64,000 nt of DNA from Burkholderia pyrrocinia (GTDB lineage Bacteria > Pseudomonadota > Gammaproteobacteria > Burkholderiales > Burkholderiaceae), in the NCBI RefSeq assembly GCF_022809715.1, contig NZ_CP094460.1:434001-498000 (forward strand). The letters are read 5' to 3'. Positions 36,620 through 46,526 of the stretch are shown here, piece after piece. The first letter of the stretch is position 1. Each line of letters opens with the position of its first letter. The notes under the pieces were generated by a model. That model was given only the letters and a program-made list of their open reading frames with translations. It was not told the DNA's origin and made no database searches. Made by a program: the position numbers and the translations under genes.

Positions 36620-36674
36620 ACCTCGTGACCGATTTCGCGATCGTGATTCGTCGCGCCTACGGGACTGATCCTGC

Positions 36675-38942
36675 ATGAACTCCCTGACCCTGCCTGACCC
36701 GCACGACGGGCCCGCGTTGCGGCCGTCCTATCCGTACCGCCGCTACTGGACCATGCTGGTCGGCGGCCGGCGGCTGATCCTGTGCACGGCGCTCGCGGGC
36801 GCGCTTGCCGGGGCCGTCTATGCGCTTTGCGCGCGTCCCGTCTACCGGACCGACATCCTGTTCCAGGTCGAGCAGAGTCCGACCGAGTCGAAGCCGAACT
36901 CGCCGCCGGGCGATCCGTCGTCGGTGTTCGACCTGAAGACCGATGCATCGACCGAGATCGAGGTGCTGAAATCGCGCGCGGTGATGGCGCGGGCGGTCGA
37001 CGATACCAATCTGGCCGTCGACGCGCGGCCGCATTACCTGCCGATCGTCGGCTGGCGGTTCGTGAACGCGGCCGACGGGCTGTCGTCGCCGCTGCCGGGC
37101 GGTTACGTGTACGGCACGGAGCGCATCGACGTACCGACCTTCGACGTGCCGAAGCGTTTCCTCGGCAAGCGTTTCGCGCTGACCGTCGGCAACGACGGCG
37201 CCTATACGCTGCAGCGCACGGGCTTGCTCGGCAGGACGGGCCCGGTATGGCAGGGCAGGGTCGGCCAGCCGCTGCACGTCGAGACGCCGCAGGGGCCGCT
37301 CGACGTGTTCGTGCGCGGCGTCGCGGGCGAGCCCGGCGCGCGCTTCGACCTGACGCGCTACGCTGACGAAGAGGCGACGGCGTGGCTGCAGAAGAACGCG
37401 CTGATCTCGGAGCGCGGCAAGCAGTCGAACATGATCGGCGTGACGCTCGACGGTACCGATCCCGTGCACGACAGCCGCGTGCTGAACGCGGTCGGCGACG
37501 CGTATCTGGCGCAGAACACACAGCGCAAGTCCGCGGCGGCCGACAAGCTGATCCGTTTCATGGACGCGCAGTTGCCGCAACTGAAGGCGCAGCTCGAACA
37601 GGCGGAAAGCCGCTTCAACGCGTTCCGCGCGTCGCACGGCACCGTCAACACGAGCGACGAAGGGCTGGCGCTGCGGCAGCAGTCGGTCGACATCGAGACG
37701 CGCGTGCAGACGCTGCAGCAGCGCCGCGAAGAGCTGCTGACCCGGTTCATGCCGAAGCATCCGGCCGTCGTCGCGGTCGACGCGCAGCTCGCCGACGCAC
37801 AGCATTCGCTCGATACGGTGCGCAAGCAGATCCAGCAGCTGCCGACCGTCGAGCAGGGCGTGCTGCAGCTGCAGCGCGACGTGGCCGTCGATACCGCGCT
37901 CTACACGAACCTGCTCAACACGCGCCAGCAGATGATCCTCGCGCGGGCCAGCAAGACCGGCACCGTGCGGATCGTCGATGCCGCGAAGGTCGCCGAGACG
38001 CCCACCGGGCCGCATCGCGGGATGGCCGTGATCGCGTCGCTGATCCTCGGCCTGCTGGCCGGCGCCGCGGTCGTGATCGTGCGGCAGCGTGTCGCCGGCA
38101 CGGTCGGCGACGTCGAGGAAATCGAATGGTCGACAGGCCTGCCGGTGTTCGCGGCGGTGCCGCACAGCCCGGTGTCCGAGCCAGCCGTGCCGCCGTCGAA
38201 AGCAGCGCGGCGGCGCGGCGCGCGCACGCCGGAGCCGCCGGGCGCCCCGGAGGGCGCGGCGCTCGAAAGCATGCGCAATTTCCGCACGGCGCTGCAATTG
38301 TCGATGTCCGACGCACCGAACCGTGTCGTGCTGATCTCGGGGCCGACGACGGGCGTCGGCAAGTCGTTCGTCGCCGCGAATCTCGCGTCGCTGGTGGGCG
38401 CCGCGAAGCGGCGCGTGCTGCTGATCGACGCGGACCTTCGCAAGGGCTCGCTGCACGAGCGGTTTCGCTACAGCCGCGCGCCGGGCCTGGCGGATGTGGT
38501 CGCCGGCACGCACGCGCTCGACCAGGCGATCAAGCGCGATGCGACGCCCGGCCTCGATTTCATGCCGATGGGCAACGTCGTGCCCGATCCGGGCGAACTG
38601 CTGCTGCAACCCGCGCTCGCCGAGCTGATCGAGCGCGTCGCGGCGCGCTACGACATGGTCGTGATCGACGCGCCGCCGCTGCTGCCGGTGGCCGACGCGC
38701 TGGTGCTCGGACGCCTGGCCGGGACCGTGTTCCTCGTCGCGCGCAGCGGCGTGACGACGCTGACCGAGCTCGACGAAAGTGCGCGACGGCTCGAGCACGC
38801 GCATATCGACGTACGCGGCGTGATCCTGAACGACTTCAAGGGCAGCCCGGGACGGTACGACTACGGTTACACGGATGCGAACACCCATCAGGCCGCGTCC
38901 GGCTACGCTGGCGTGATGGCGGCGCGGCCGCCAGCGCGCTGA
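36675..38942 (+). CDS. Wzc/BceF-type tyrosine autokinase and chain-length regulator
   Basis: A 755-residue inner-membrane protein. N-terminal Wzz domain with the first helix near residues 33-53 (LILCTALAGALAGAVYAL). A long periplasmic coiled-coil region spans about 270-420 (QLPQLKAQLEQAESRF and so on), and the second helix is near 450-470. The cytoplasmic BY-kinase domain has Walker A GPTTGVGKS (about 556-564), Walker A' LLIDADLRKG and Walker B VVIDAPPLLPVADA. The C-terminal tail holds clustered tyrosines (RYDYGYTD and SGYAG) for autophosphorylation. It controls export and chain length with the Wza-like partner. It lies 55 bp downstream of that gene. Confidence 0.93.
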   Translation: MNSLTLPDPHDGPALRPSYPYRRYWTMLVGGRRLILCTALAGALAGAVYALCARPVYRTDILFQVEQSPTESKPNSPPGDPSSVFDLKTDASTEIEVLKSRAVMARAVDDTNLAVDARPHYLPIVGWRFVNAADGLSSPLPGGYVYGTERIDVPTFDVPKRFLGKRFALTVGNDGAYTLQRTGLLGRTGPVWQGRVGQPLHVETPQGPLDVFVRGVAGEPGARFDLTRYADEEATAWLQKNALISERGKQSNMIGVTLDGTDPVHDSRVLNAVGDAYLAQNTQRKSAAADKLIRFMDAQLPQLKAQLEQAESRFNAFRASHGTVNTSDEGLALRQQSVDIETRVQTLQQRREELLTRFMPKHPAVVAVDAQLADAQHSLDTVRKQIQQLPTVEQGVLQLQRDVAVDTALYTNLLNTRQQMILARASKTGTVRIVDAAKVAETPTGPHRGMAVIASLILGLLAGAAVVIVRQRVAGTVGDVEEIEWSTGLPVFAAVPHSPVSEPAVPPSKAARRRGARTPEPPGAPEGAALESMRNFRTALQLSMSDAPNRVVLISGPTTGVGKSFVAANLASLVGAAKRRVLLIDADLRKGSLHERFRYSRAPGLADVVAGTHALDQAIKRDATPGLDFMPMGNVVPDPGELLLQPALAELIERVAARYDMVVIDAPPLLPVADALVLGRLAGTVFLVARSGVTTLTELDESARRLEHAHIDVRGVILNDFKGSPGRYDYGYTDANTHQAASGYAGVMAARPPAR

Positions 38943-39007
38943 GCGGCGAACGCGTGACGCCGGCGGGTTCGCGCGGTGCGCGCACGGGTAGCGATGGAAC
39001 GGACATC

Positions 39008-40360
39008 ATGAACAAACGAGTGGGGGCCGGCGTGCGCGTGCGGCAGCGACAGCCGGCGACGGTGCGCCGGGCGGCGCGCGCCGCCCGGGCTGCCGGTTAC
39101 GCCGGTTACTGGTGGGAGGATCCGGCGCGGCTCGTGCTGATCTTCATCCTGCCGCTGTACGCGATGCTGTCGATCGGCCTGCTCGGCGATCAGAAGTCGA
39201 TCGCACGCATCTATTTCGACGGCTACGCCGCGTTCGCGGGCGGCCTGTTCCTGCTGGTGTTGACCGCGTCCGCGTGGTTCGCGGCGACCGACGCGCAGTT
39301 CCGGCGCGTGCCGGACGACGGGCCGGTCGAGCTGTCGCCGCGCGTGCTCGATTTCGTGTTCGCGCTCGCGCTGTTCGGCTATCTCGTGATGATGAGCGGC
39401 ATCCTCGCGCATCCGGCTGTGCTGTTGTCGTTCCTGTCCGGCACGGCGAACACGTTCGAGCTGATCGAGCTGAAAGGGCGCGTCACCGGCCTGAGCACCT
39501 TCACGCAGGCGACGGCGCCGTTCGTCGCGCTGTATTTCTACGTGTTCCGGACGCCGGTCAAGGGGTTCAACCGCTACAAGGCGTACCTGGCCGTGCTCAC
39601 CGTGCTGACGCTGCTGCGCAGCTTCATCTTCGCGGAGCGGCTCGCGATCATCGAGGTGGTGTTGCCGTTCGCGCTGATGGTCGTGCGGTTCCGGTTCGGC
39701 CGCAAGCGTTCGCGGCTCCTGGCGCTCGGGCCGTATGCGGCGATTCCGCTGCTGCTCGGCCTGTTCATCGTGAACGAATACAACCGTTCGTGGGAAACCT
39801 ACTACATCAACATCTACGACAACATCTTCGATTTCGCGCTCGAACGCCTGGGCCTGTACTACTCGACGTCGCTGAACAACGGCGCCGGAATCCTCAACGT
39901 GCTCGGCTGGGGCAGCGGGCATCCGATGTTCACGTTCGACTGGTTGCTGCGCTTCCCGGTGGTCGGCGCGACGCTGCAGCCGTGGCTCGATTCGGGCGAC
40001 AGTCTCGACCTGTTCCTGAACAGCTACGCCGACCCCGAGTTCAACAATCCGTCGGGCATCTTCGTCCACTTCTATGAATGGGGCTGGTTCGGGTTGCTGA
40101 ACGCGGCGTTTGCCGGCTGGGTGTTCGGTCGCGGCTATGCGGGCTGGCGGAGCGGGAACGGCTTCTGGTGCTGCGCGCACGCGGTGCTTTATGTGTCGCT
40201 GATGGAAATCCTGCGGATTCCGAACCTGTTCAGCGGTCGCAACTTCGTACCGGTCGTGCTGTTGATCGTCGTGTTCCGGTGGTTCGCGAAGCGCCCGCAA
40301 CGGGCGTCGCCGGCAGCCGCGCGCGTCGCCGCGATCCGGTATGCGCGCGATATCGGCTAA
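39008..40360 (+). CDS. Wzy-like exopolysaccharide polymerase (polytopic membrane protein)
   Basis: A 450-residue membrane protein with about ten to eleven helices and a large loop in the last third. The loop has YYSTSLNNGAGILNVLG, SGDSLDLFLNSYADPEFNNPSG and FYEWGWFG. This topology, with the O-antigen-polymerase-like WG(W)FG motif after the loop, fits Wzy polymerases that join repeat units in the periplasm. Sequence conservation in this family is low, so the call rests on topology and place after the Wza and Wzc-like genes. ATG 39008 is preceded by a 66-bp spacer. Confidence 0.75.
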   Translation: MNKRVGAGVRVRQRQPATVRRAARAARAAGYAGYWWEDPARLVLIFILPLYAMLSIGLLGDQKSIARIYFDGYAAFAGGLFLLVLTASAWFAATDAQFRRVPDDGPVELSPRVLDFVFALALFGYLVMMSGILAHPAVLLSFLSGTANTFELIELKGRVTGLSTFTQATAPFVALYFYVFRTPVKGFNRYKAYLAVLTVLTLLRSFIFAERLAIIEVVLPFALMVVRFRFGRKRSRLLALGPYAAIPLLLGLFIVNEYNRSWETYYINIYDNIFDFALERLGLYYSTSLNNGAGILNVLGWGSGHPMFTFDWLLRFPVVGATLQPWLDSGDSLDLFLNSYADPEFNNPSGIFVHFYEWGWFGLLNAAFAGWVFGRGYAGWRSGNGFWCCAHAVLYVSLMEILRIPNLFSGRNFVPVVLLIVVFRWFAKRPQRASPAAARVAAIRYARDIG

Positions 40361-40469
40361 CTGTCGCCCAGCCCACAGTCTTTCGCCGCCGGCATGCATA
40401 GAGTGGAGCGTCTCATGACCACTCTCAACGCGCGCGGGCCCTGACGGGGCCGCCGCATCGACCGCTCAC

Positions 40470-41552
40470 ATGACTACGACCGCACGCGAAACCAGCCTCG
40501 ACGTCGCCCGTGGCGCGGGGATCATGCTTGTCGTCTACGGACACGTGTTGCGCGGAGCCGCCTCGTCGGGCCTCGTGCCGGCGGGCCTGCCCGATACCGT
40601 GTTCGAATGGATCGACTACGTGATCTACACGTTCCACATGCCGCTGTTCTTCTTCCTGTCCGGGCTGCACGTCTGCGGCTCGTTGCGCAGCGCGCCGCAC
40701 CGGTTCATCGGGGCGAAGGTGCGGACGATCGTCTATCCGTACCTGATGTGGTCGGTCCTGCAAGGCGGTGTGCAGATCGCGATGGCGTCGCACGGCACCA
40801 ATCATCCGTTTACGCTCGCCGACCTGCTGGCGATCGGCTGGCGGCCGTTTGCGCAGTTCTGGTTCCTGTATGCGCTGATGCTTTGCATGATCGGCGTCTG
40901 GCTGCTTGCGCGGCGGGTGCCTGCGCTTGCGCAGGTGCCGATGCCGCCGCGCATCCGCGGCGCGCTCATTGCAAGCGTGGTGCTCGGGCTGGCCATCGGC
41001 GCGGCGACGCAATGGGGCATCCTGTCGACGACGCTGATGAACTGGCCGTTCTTCGTGGCCGGCGTCGTTGCAGCGCGCGCGTTGCCGGGCTGGCTCGAAC
41101 GCCACAGCGATCGCGCCGCATGCGCGGTGACGGCGGCGGTCTTCGTCGCGGCGGTCGTTTTGGCGCACGGCCTGGGCGGTGCAACGAGCATCTGGGCCGT
41201 GCCCGCCGCGTTCGCCGGCATCGCGCTGATGCTGCAATTTGCGTACCGGTATGCGTCGTCCCCCGCGCGGGCCGGGTGGCTGGTGGCGGTCGGGTGGGCG
41301 TCGATGCCGATCTACCTGATGCATATCGTGGTGATGGGCGGCGTGCGCATCGTGCTGATGCGCGCGGGCGTCAGCAGCCTCGCGACGCATCTCGTGCTCG
41401 GCACGCTCGCCGGCCTGGCGGTTCCGATGGCGGTCTACCTGATCGCGCTGCGCACGGGGACTGCTCGGCTGGCCGGATTTCCGTCGTGGCCGGGGCGCGT
41501 GTCGTGCGCCCGCAGGCCGCATGACACGCGTGGAAGCGGCCGGCATGCGTAG
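40470..41552 (+). CDS. Acyltransferase 3 family membrane protein (polysaccharide O-acyltransferase)
   Basis: A 360-residue integral membrane protein with ten helices of the acyltransferase 3/OafA-NodX family. Hallmarks: the N-terminal SLDVARGAGIMLVVYGHV (about residues 9-26) with a conserved His in GHV, FHMPLFFFLSG (about 53-63) and RTIVYPYLMW. It transfers acetyl or a similar acyl group to sugars of the exopolysaccharide. It overlaps the next gene by 8 bp and is therefore probably co-transcribed with it. Confidence 0.9.
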   Translation: MTTTARETSLDVARGAGIMLVVYGHVLRGAASSGLVPAGLPDTVFEWIDYVIYTFHMPLFFFLSGLHVCGSLRSAPHRFIGAKVRTIVYPYLMWSVLQGGVQIAMASHGTNHPFTLADLLAIGWRPFAQFWFLYALMLCMIGVWLLARRVPALAQVPMPPRIRGALIASVVLGLAIGAATQWGILSTTLMNWPFFVAGVVAARALPGWLERHSDRAACAVTAAVFVAAVVLAHGLGGATSIWAVPAAFAGIALMLQFAYRYASSPARAGWLVAVGWASMPIYLMHIVVMGGVRIVLMRAGVSSLATHLVLGTLAGLAVPMAVYLIALRTGTARLAGFPSWPGRVSCARRPHDTRGSGRHA

Positions 41553-42801
41553 ACGCCGATGCCTTTCCCGTCTCTGCTGCGCGATGCTCGGCGTATGGGC
41601 GATGGGTAGTCCCGCGCTGGCGGTGCACGCCGCGGCGCAGGGCGCGATCCACGCGATGGTGCCGGATGCGCATGTCGACCCCGCACCCGACGGCGCGGAC
41701 CAGGCCGACGCGCTGCAACGCGCGCTGGACGCGCTGCATCCCGGCCAGCGGCTCGTGTTCGCGCCGGGGCGCTACATCGTCGGCCGTTCGCTCGTCGTTC
41801 GGCAAGCGCAGGTCGTGCTGTCGGGTTACGGCGCGACGCTGATCGCGACCGTGCCGGACGACCAGACGATCGAGATGCGCGGCGACGGCACGACGATCGT
41901 CGGATTCAGGCTCGCAGGAACCGGCTCGACGCGGATGGAAACGCCGAAATCGACCAAGATCGAAGTGACCGGGCGCGGCGTGCAGGTGCTCGACAACGTG
42001 ATCGACGGCGGTGGCGGCGGCATTTTCGTGTTCGGCGGAGCGGATGTCGCGATCGTCGGCAACGAGGTGCTGGCGACGCTGGCGGACGGCATCCACATCA
42101 CGCACGGCGCGCGCAACGTGCTCGTGCAGGGTAACGTCGTGCGCGGCACCGGCGACGACATGATTGCGGTGGTGAGCTACCAGGGCGACGGCGTGCTCAG
42201 CCGCAACGTGCTGATTACCGGCAACTCGCTCGAGGGCAATGTGTGGGGGCGCGGCATCACGGTGGTCGGCGGCGCGGACGTGACGATCGCGAACAACATC
42301 GTGCGCAACGTGCAGGTGAGCGCGGGCATTCTGGTCGCGCAGGAGGACAGCTTCCGGACCTACGGCGCGTCCGGCGTGCTGGTCGAGAACAACGAGATCT
42401 CGGATATCCAGACCGCGACCGCGCGCACCGATCCGCGCCCGCTGACGCAGCAGGCCGCGATCGACGTCAGTACGTGGTCGGGCTCGGTGACGCGCGTGGT
42501 CGTGGTCGGCAACCGCGTGTCGCGCGCGCGGTTCGCCGGCATTCGCGTATGGGGAAACGTGTCGCAATACCGGATCGCGGATAACCGGTTGTCCGCGATC
42601 GGCGGGATGCCGGTGCAGGTGGGCGGTGGCGGCTGCGCCGCGGGCCACCCGAATGCAGGAGGATCGAAGGTGGGGCAGTGCGGGGCGGCGGTCGTACAGC
42701 CGCTCGCGACAGGCGTGACGGTGGGCGCGGACACGTCGCAGTTGCCGCGCGTGCGCGAATCGCTGAGGCAGGCACGCTGGTCGCAGCGCGGCATCGATTG
42801 A
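41545..42801 (+). CDS. Exported right-handed parallel beta-helix protein
   Basis: A 418-residue protein with a signal peptide (basic MRRRRCLSRL head, cleavage near residue 30). A long series of beta-helix repeats follows, with regularly spaced VxIxxNxV/I units (GVQVLDNVIDGG, NVLVQGNVVRGTGDD, NVLITGNSLEGN, DVTIANNIVRNV, GVLVENNEISDI). This fold is shared by polysaccharide lyases, epimerases and hydrolases. Place in the polysaccharide locus suggests an enzyme that trims or modifies the polymer in the periplasm. Catalytic residues cannot be assigned. Start 41521 is an alternative. Confidence 0.83.
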   Translation: MRRRRCLSRLCCAMLGVWAMGSPALAVHAAAQGAIHAMVPDAHVDPAPDGADQADALQRALDALHPGQRLVFAPGRYIVGRSLVVRQAQVVLSGYGATLIATVPDDQTIEMRGDGTTIVGFRLAGTGSTRMETPKSTKIEVTGRGVQVLDNVIDGGGGGIFVFGGADVAIVGNEVLATLADGIHITHGARNVLVQGNVVRGTGDDMIAVVSYQGDGVLSRNVLITGNSLEGNVWGRGITVVGGADVTIANNIVRNVQVSAGILVAQEDSFRTYGASGVLVENNEISDIQTATARTDPRPLTQQAAIDVSTWSGSVTRVVVVGNRVSRARFAGIRVWGNVSQYRIADNRLSAIGGMPVQVGGGGCAAGHPNAGGSKVGQCGAAVVQPLATGVTVGADTSQLPRVRESLRQARWSQRGID

Positions 42802-42846
42802 CGACACGATGCGCGCGCCGGCGGGCACGGCCTGCGCTTAACGCGC

Positions 42847-44427
42847 TTACCGCACGATATCTCCTTCCACAACCCGCTCATGCGGTTCCCGCGAAGCGAG
42901 CGGCACCGCACGCGTTTCCGGCAGCGCGTCGACGACGGCGCGTCCGTACTGGTCGTCGAAGCGCACGATATCGTCTTCGCCGAGATAGTTGCCGGATTGC
43001 ACCTCGATGATCTCGAGCGGAATCCGGCCGGGATTCTCGAGGCGATGCACCTCGCCGACGGCGATGTACGTCGATTCGTTCTCGCTGAGCAGGAACGTCT
43101 CGGTGCCGCGCGTCACCTTCGCGGTGCCGCGCACGACGATCCAGTGCTCCGCACGGTGGTAGTGCATCTGCAGCGACAGCCGCTTGCCGGGCTCGACGAC
43201 GATCCGCTTCACCTGGAACCGTTCGCCGAGATCGATCGAATCGTAGTGCCCCCACGGACGCTGCACCTTGCGGTGCTCGCTCGCCTGCGGACGCCGGTCG
43301 CTCTTCAGGCGTGCGACGATGTTCTTCACGCGCTGCACGTCGTGCTTGTTTGCGACGAGCACCGCGTCGGGCGTTTCGATCACGACGACGTCCTTCATCC
43401 CGACGCATGCGATGAGCCGCCCCTCCGAACGCACGAAGCTGTCCTGCGTGTCCTCGAACACGATAGGGCCGCGCGCGACGTTGCCGTGATCGTCCTTCGG
43501 CATGATTTCCCAGATCGCATCCCAGGTGCCGACGTCCGACCAGCCGGCCGCGAGCGGCACCACGATCCCTTCGATGCCGAGCTCGCTGCTTTCGGCAAGG
43601 CGCTCCATGACCGCGTAGTCGATCGAGTCGGACGGGCAGGCGTCGAACGCCGCCGCGTCGATCCGGAAGAACGGATCCTCGGCGACGCCCGCGCGCCACG
43701 CCGCTTCGCAGGCTGCATGGATCGCGGGCGCCAGTGCGCGGATCGCCTTCAGCCAGACCGACGCGCGCGTGACGAAAATCCCGCTGTTCCACCAGTAGTC
43801 GCCCGACTGCAGGTAGCGTTCGGCGAGCGTCGCGTCGGGTTTCTCGACGAAGCGCCCGATCGAATAGCCGCCTTGTCCGCCGTGGCGGCCGGTGCGCGGC
43901 TCGCCGACCTGGATATAGCCGTAGCCCGTTTCCGCACGGCGCGGCAGCACGCCGAGCGTGACGATTGCGCCTTCCTGTGCGTAACGCGCCGCGCGCGCGA
44001 TGGTGTCCTGGAATGCGCCGACATCGGCGATTACGTGATCGGCCGGCATCACCGCGAGCACGGGATCGTCCGCGAGCGCGCTCGCGTCGAGCGCGGCGAG
44101 CGTGAGCGCCGGTGCCGTGTTGCGTGCGGCCGGCTCGAGCAGGATGCGCGCCGGCGCCGCACGGTCGGCCACTTGCGCGGCACTCATGATGCGATGCTGT
44201 TCGCCGCACACCAGCAGCAGCGTGTCGCCGAGCGACGCGTTCGCGATGCCGTTCAGGCGGCGCGCCGTCGCCGACAGCGGCGATTCGTTCGAGGTCAGCT
44301 CGATCAGCTGTTTCGGAAACTGCTCGCGCGACAGCGGCCAGAGGCGCGTGCCCGAGCCGCCGGCAAGGATGACCGGCAGGATGCGCGGCAGGTCGGGTTC
44401 GGGAACCGGGCGAAGGGTGCGGGTCAT
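42847..44427 (-). CDS. manC: Mannose-1-phosphate guanylyltransferase / mannose-6-phosphate isomerase
   Basis: A 526-residue bifunctional enzyme making GDP-mannose. The N-terminal nucleotidyltransferase domain carries PVILAGGSGTRLWPLSRE (about residues 18-35), TGYGYIQ and FVEKPDATLAE. The C-terminal cupin isomerase domain starts near residue 390 (RPWGHYDSID) and holds the metal-binding LQMHYHRAEHWIVV segment and the later GEVHRLENPG. The product feeds mannose, and perhaps rhamnose or fucose derivatives, into the exopolysaccharide. It is convergent with the beta-helix gene. Its ATG (44427) overlaps the stop of the GNAT gene upstream, so the two are coupled. Confidence 0.94.
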   Translation of the reverse strand: MTRTLRPVPEPDLPRILPVILAGGSGTRLWPLSREQFPKQLIELTSNESPLSATARRLNGIANASLGDTLLLVCGEQHRIMSAAQVADRAAPARILLEPAARNTAPALTLAALDASALADDPVLAVMPADHVIADVGAFQDTIARAARYAQEGAIVTLGVLPRRAETGYGYIQVGEPRTGRHGGQGGYSIGRFVEKPDATLAERYLQSGDYWWNSGIFVTRASVWLKAIRALAPAIHAACEAAWRAGVAEDPFFRIDAAAFDACPSDSIDYAVMERLAESSELGIEGIVVPLAAGWSDVGTWDAIWEIMPKDDHGNVARGPIVFEDTQDSFVRSEGRLIACVGMKDVVVIETPDAVLVANKHDVQRVKNIVARLKSDRRPQASEHRKVQRPWGHYDSIDLGERFQVKRIVVEPGKRLSLQMHYHRAEHWIVVRGTAKVTRGTETFLLSENESTYIAVGEVHRLENPGRIPLEIIEVQSGNYLGEDDIVRFDDQYGRAVVDALPETRAVPLASREPHERVVEGDIVR

Positions 44428-45008
44428 CGATTGGCTCCGGTATCGGCGGGCAGCCGGTTGTGCGCGCGGCCGTCGGCGAGCACGTCTTCGTTTCGGGGCC
44501 GGGGCGTCGAAACGTCCCGGGACAGCAGTTGACGCAGCGCACCGGCGGCGCGATCGGCCGGCCGGATCATGCCGACGAACGGTGCGCCCTGTTCGAGATA
44601 CGGGCCGTACGCCTTGCGGAATCCGAAGCGTTTGTAGAACGCCTGGCGCGGCGCGGGAACGTGCGTGCGGAGCGCCGCGTCCGGCCATGCGGCCAGCGCG
44701 GCGGTCAGCGCGCGTTCGATCAGGCGTTCGAGCGTATCGCCGTCGCGACACGCCTCGCTGGTCAGTACCTTGTCGATCACGACATCCGGATCGATGTCGT
44801 CGCCGGGCAGGATGCGCGCGTAGGCCGCGACTTCCGCCGTGTCGCCGTTGCGCACGCTTGCATACACGTGCAGTGCGCCGGCGTCCTTGCCGTCGATGTC
44901 GAGATGCGTGTGTGCGTCCTCGACCACCAGCACGGCGTTGCGCGCGCGCAGGATTGCATAGAGATCGACGGCGCTCAGATGTTCGAATTCACAACAATGC
45001 CATTCCAT
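44424..45008 (-). CDS. ElaA-family GNAT acetyltransferase
   Basis: A 194-residue GNAT protein of ElaA type: MEWHCCEFEHLSAVDLYAIL, then VLVVEDAHTHLDIDGKD, AAYARILPGDD and the acceptor-site end RQAFYKRFGFRKAYGPYLE with GAPFVGM. A roughly 40-residue charged C-terminal extension is not typical for ElaA. Substrate unknown; coupling by 4-bp overlap to manC suggests a part in sugar-nucleotide or polysaccharide metabolism. ATG 45008 corresponds to the family start; an upstream extension to 45206 is possible but not conserved in style. Confidence 0.85.
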   Translation of the reverse strand: MEWHCCEFEHLSAVDLYAILRARNAVLVVEDAHTHLDIDGKDAGALHVYASVRNGDTAEVAAYARILPGDDIDPDVVIDKVLTSEACRDGDTLERLIERALTAALAAWPDAALRTHVPAPRQAFYKRFGFRKAYGPYLEQGAPFVGMIRPADRAAGALRQLLSRDVSTPRPRNEDVLADGRAHNRLPADTGANR

Positions 45009-45281
45009 GATGCGGTCCTCGCGTGAAGCCTTCTGCACGCTGTACCGCACGGACGCGTTCGTTCCGTGCGGTGCGGCAATGGTCATGATGCGGATGCCGC
45101 GCGCGCCGGTCTGTTCGAAAGCGCACTCACGCTGCGGTTTCGCGCGGCCGGCGTGCTGCACGGCAATGCGCGCGCCGACAGCGGCGCAATGTGCGGTAGC
45201 ACACATCGGCCGTGCCGAGGCTTTCCGATAATTGGCACGTCACGGCGGCCGCACTGCGCGGTCTGCCGACATCGAACGTGA

Positions 45282-46526
45282 ATGAAGAACCAGGGGCAGT
45301 ACTTGAAGATTGCGATCGTTCACGACTGGCTGGTCGTGCCTGGCGGCGCCGAACGCGTGCTGGCGCACATGATCGACTGCTTTCCGCAGGCCGATATCTA
45401 CAGCCTCGTCGATTTCCTCGAGGATCGGGACTGCCTGCGCGGCCGCGCGGTGCGCACGTCCTTCATCCAGAAGCTGCCGTTCGCGCGCAAGCGCTACCGC
45501 GGCTATCTGCCGTTGTTTCCGCTTGCGATCGAACAGTTCGACCTGTCGGAATACGACATCGTGCTGTCGAGCTCGTATGCGGTCGCGAAGGGCGTGCTGA
45601 GCGGCCCGGACCAGTTCCACGCCAGCTACGTGCATTCGCCGGTGCGCTATGCGTGGGATCTGCAGCACCAGTACCTGAACGAGGCGGGGCTCGCGCGCGG
45701 GCCGAAATCGGCAATCGCGCGGGCGCTGCTGCATTACATCCGCAACTGGGATGCGCGCTCGGCGAACGGCGTCGATCGCGTGGCCGCGAATTCGCACTTC
45801 ATCGCGCGCCGCATCCGCAAGACCTACCGGCGCGAGGCGACGGTGATCTATCCGCCGGTCGACGTCGACCATCTGTCGCTGCGTACGGACAAGGACGCGT
45901 TCTACCTGACCGCGTCGCGGCTCGTGCCGTACAAGCGGATCGACCTGATCGTCGACGCGTTTTCGCGTACGCCGGAGCGCCGTCTCGTCGTGATCGGCGA
46001 CGGGCCTGAAATGGCGAAGATCCGCGCGCTTGCCGGGCCGAACGTCACGCTGCTCGGCTACCAGCCGTTCGACGTGCTGCACGACCACCTGCAGCGCGCA
46101 CGCGCGTTCGTGTTCGCGGCGGAAGAGGATTTCGGCATTTCGCCGGTCGAGGCGCAGGCGTGCGGCACGCCCGTGATCGCTTACGGGAAGGGCGGTGTGC
46201 GCGAGTCGGTGCGCGCGTGGCCGTGTGCCGGTGCGACGGGCCTGTTCTACCGCGCGCAGACGGTCGACGCGCTGGTCGATGCGCTGGCCCGCTTCGAAGC
46301 ATTGCCGCGCGGTTCGTTCGATCCGCACGCGTGCCGCGCAAATGCAGAATGCTTCGGCTCGGCGCGTTTCCGCGGCGAGCTCACGCGCTTCGTGATGGAC
46401 GGTTATGCTGCATTGCAGGAGGAGATGGCCGGCACCGCCGGTTTCACGCCGGGCGACGACGTTTCGGCCCGTGGCAGCCTGCACGATCGGCAGGCCCGGC
46501 AACGCGAGGCGGCACTGCGGACCTGA
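45282..46526 (+). CDS. Family 4 (group 1) glycosyltransferase, mannosyltransferase-like
   Basis: A 414-residue retaining GT-B enzyme. The N-terminal acceptor domain shows KIAIVHDWLVVPGGAERVL; a GT4 core follows with SRLVPYKRIDLIVDAF (about residues 208-223), VVIGDGPEM and the EX7E region EEDFGISPVEAQACGTPVIA (first Glu near residue 284). Similar proteins act as mannosyltransferases in O-antigen and exopolysaccharide assembly. The last 35 residues are a poorly conserved tail. It is divergent from the GNAT/manC pair. Confidence 0.88.
   Translation: MKNQGQYLKIAIVHDWLVVPGGAERVLAHMIDCFPQADIYSLVDFLEDRDCLRGRAVRTSFIQKLPFARKRYRGYLPLFPLAIEQFDLSEYDIVLSSSYAVAKGVLSGPDQFHASYVHSPVRYAWDLQHQYLNEAGLARGPKSAIARALLHYIRNWDARSANGVDRVAANSHFIARRIRKTYRREATVIYPPVDVDHLSLRTDKDAFYLTASRLVPYKRIDLIVDAFSRTPERRLVVIGDGPEMAKIRALAGPNVTLLGYQPFDVLHDHLQRARAFVFAAEEDFGISPVEAQACGTPVIAYGKGGVRESVRAWPCAGATGLFYRAQTVDALVDALARFEALPRGSFDPHACRANAECFGSARFRGELTRFVMDGYAALQEEMAGTAGFTPGDDVSARGSLHDRQARQREAALRT

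Noticed and set aside
36657..38888. 743-codon minus-strand frame opposite the tyrosine autokinase gene
   Set aside because: Antisense shadow caused by high third-position GC; the plus strand encodes a complete Wzc-type protein.
45233..45246. TGGCACG upstream of the glycosyltransferase gene at 45282
   Set aside because: Perfect -24 box but the following GC is 9 nt after GG instead of 10, so the essential spacing is wrong.
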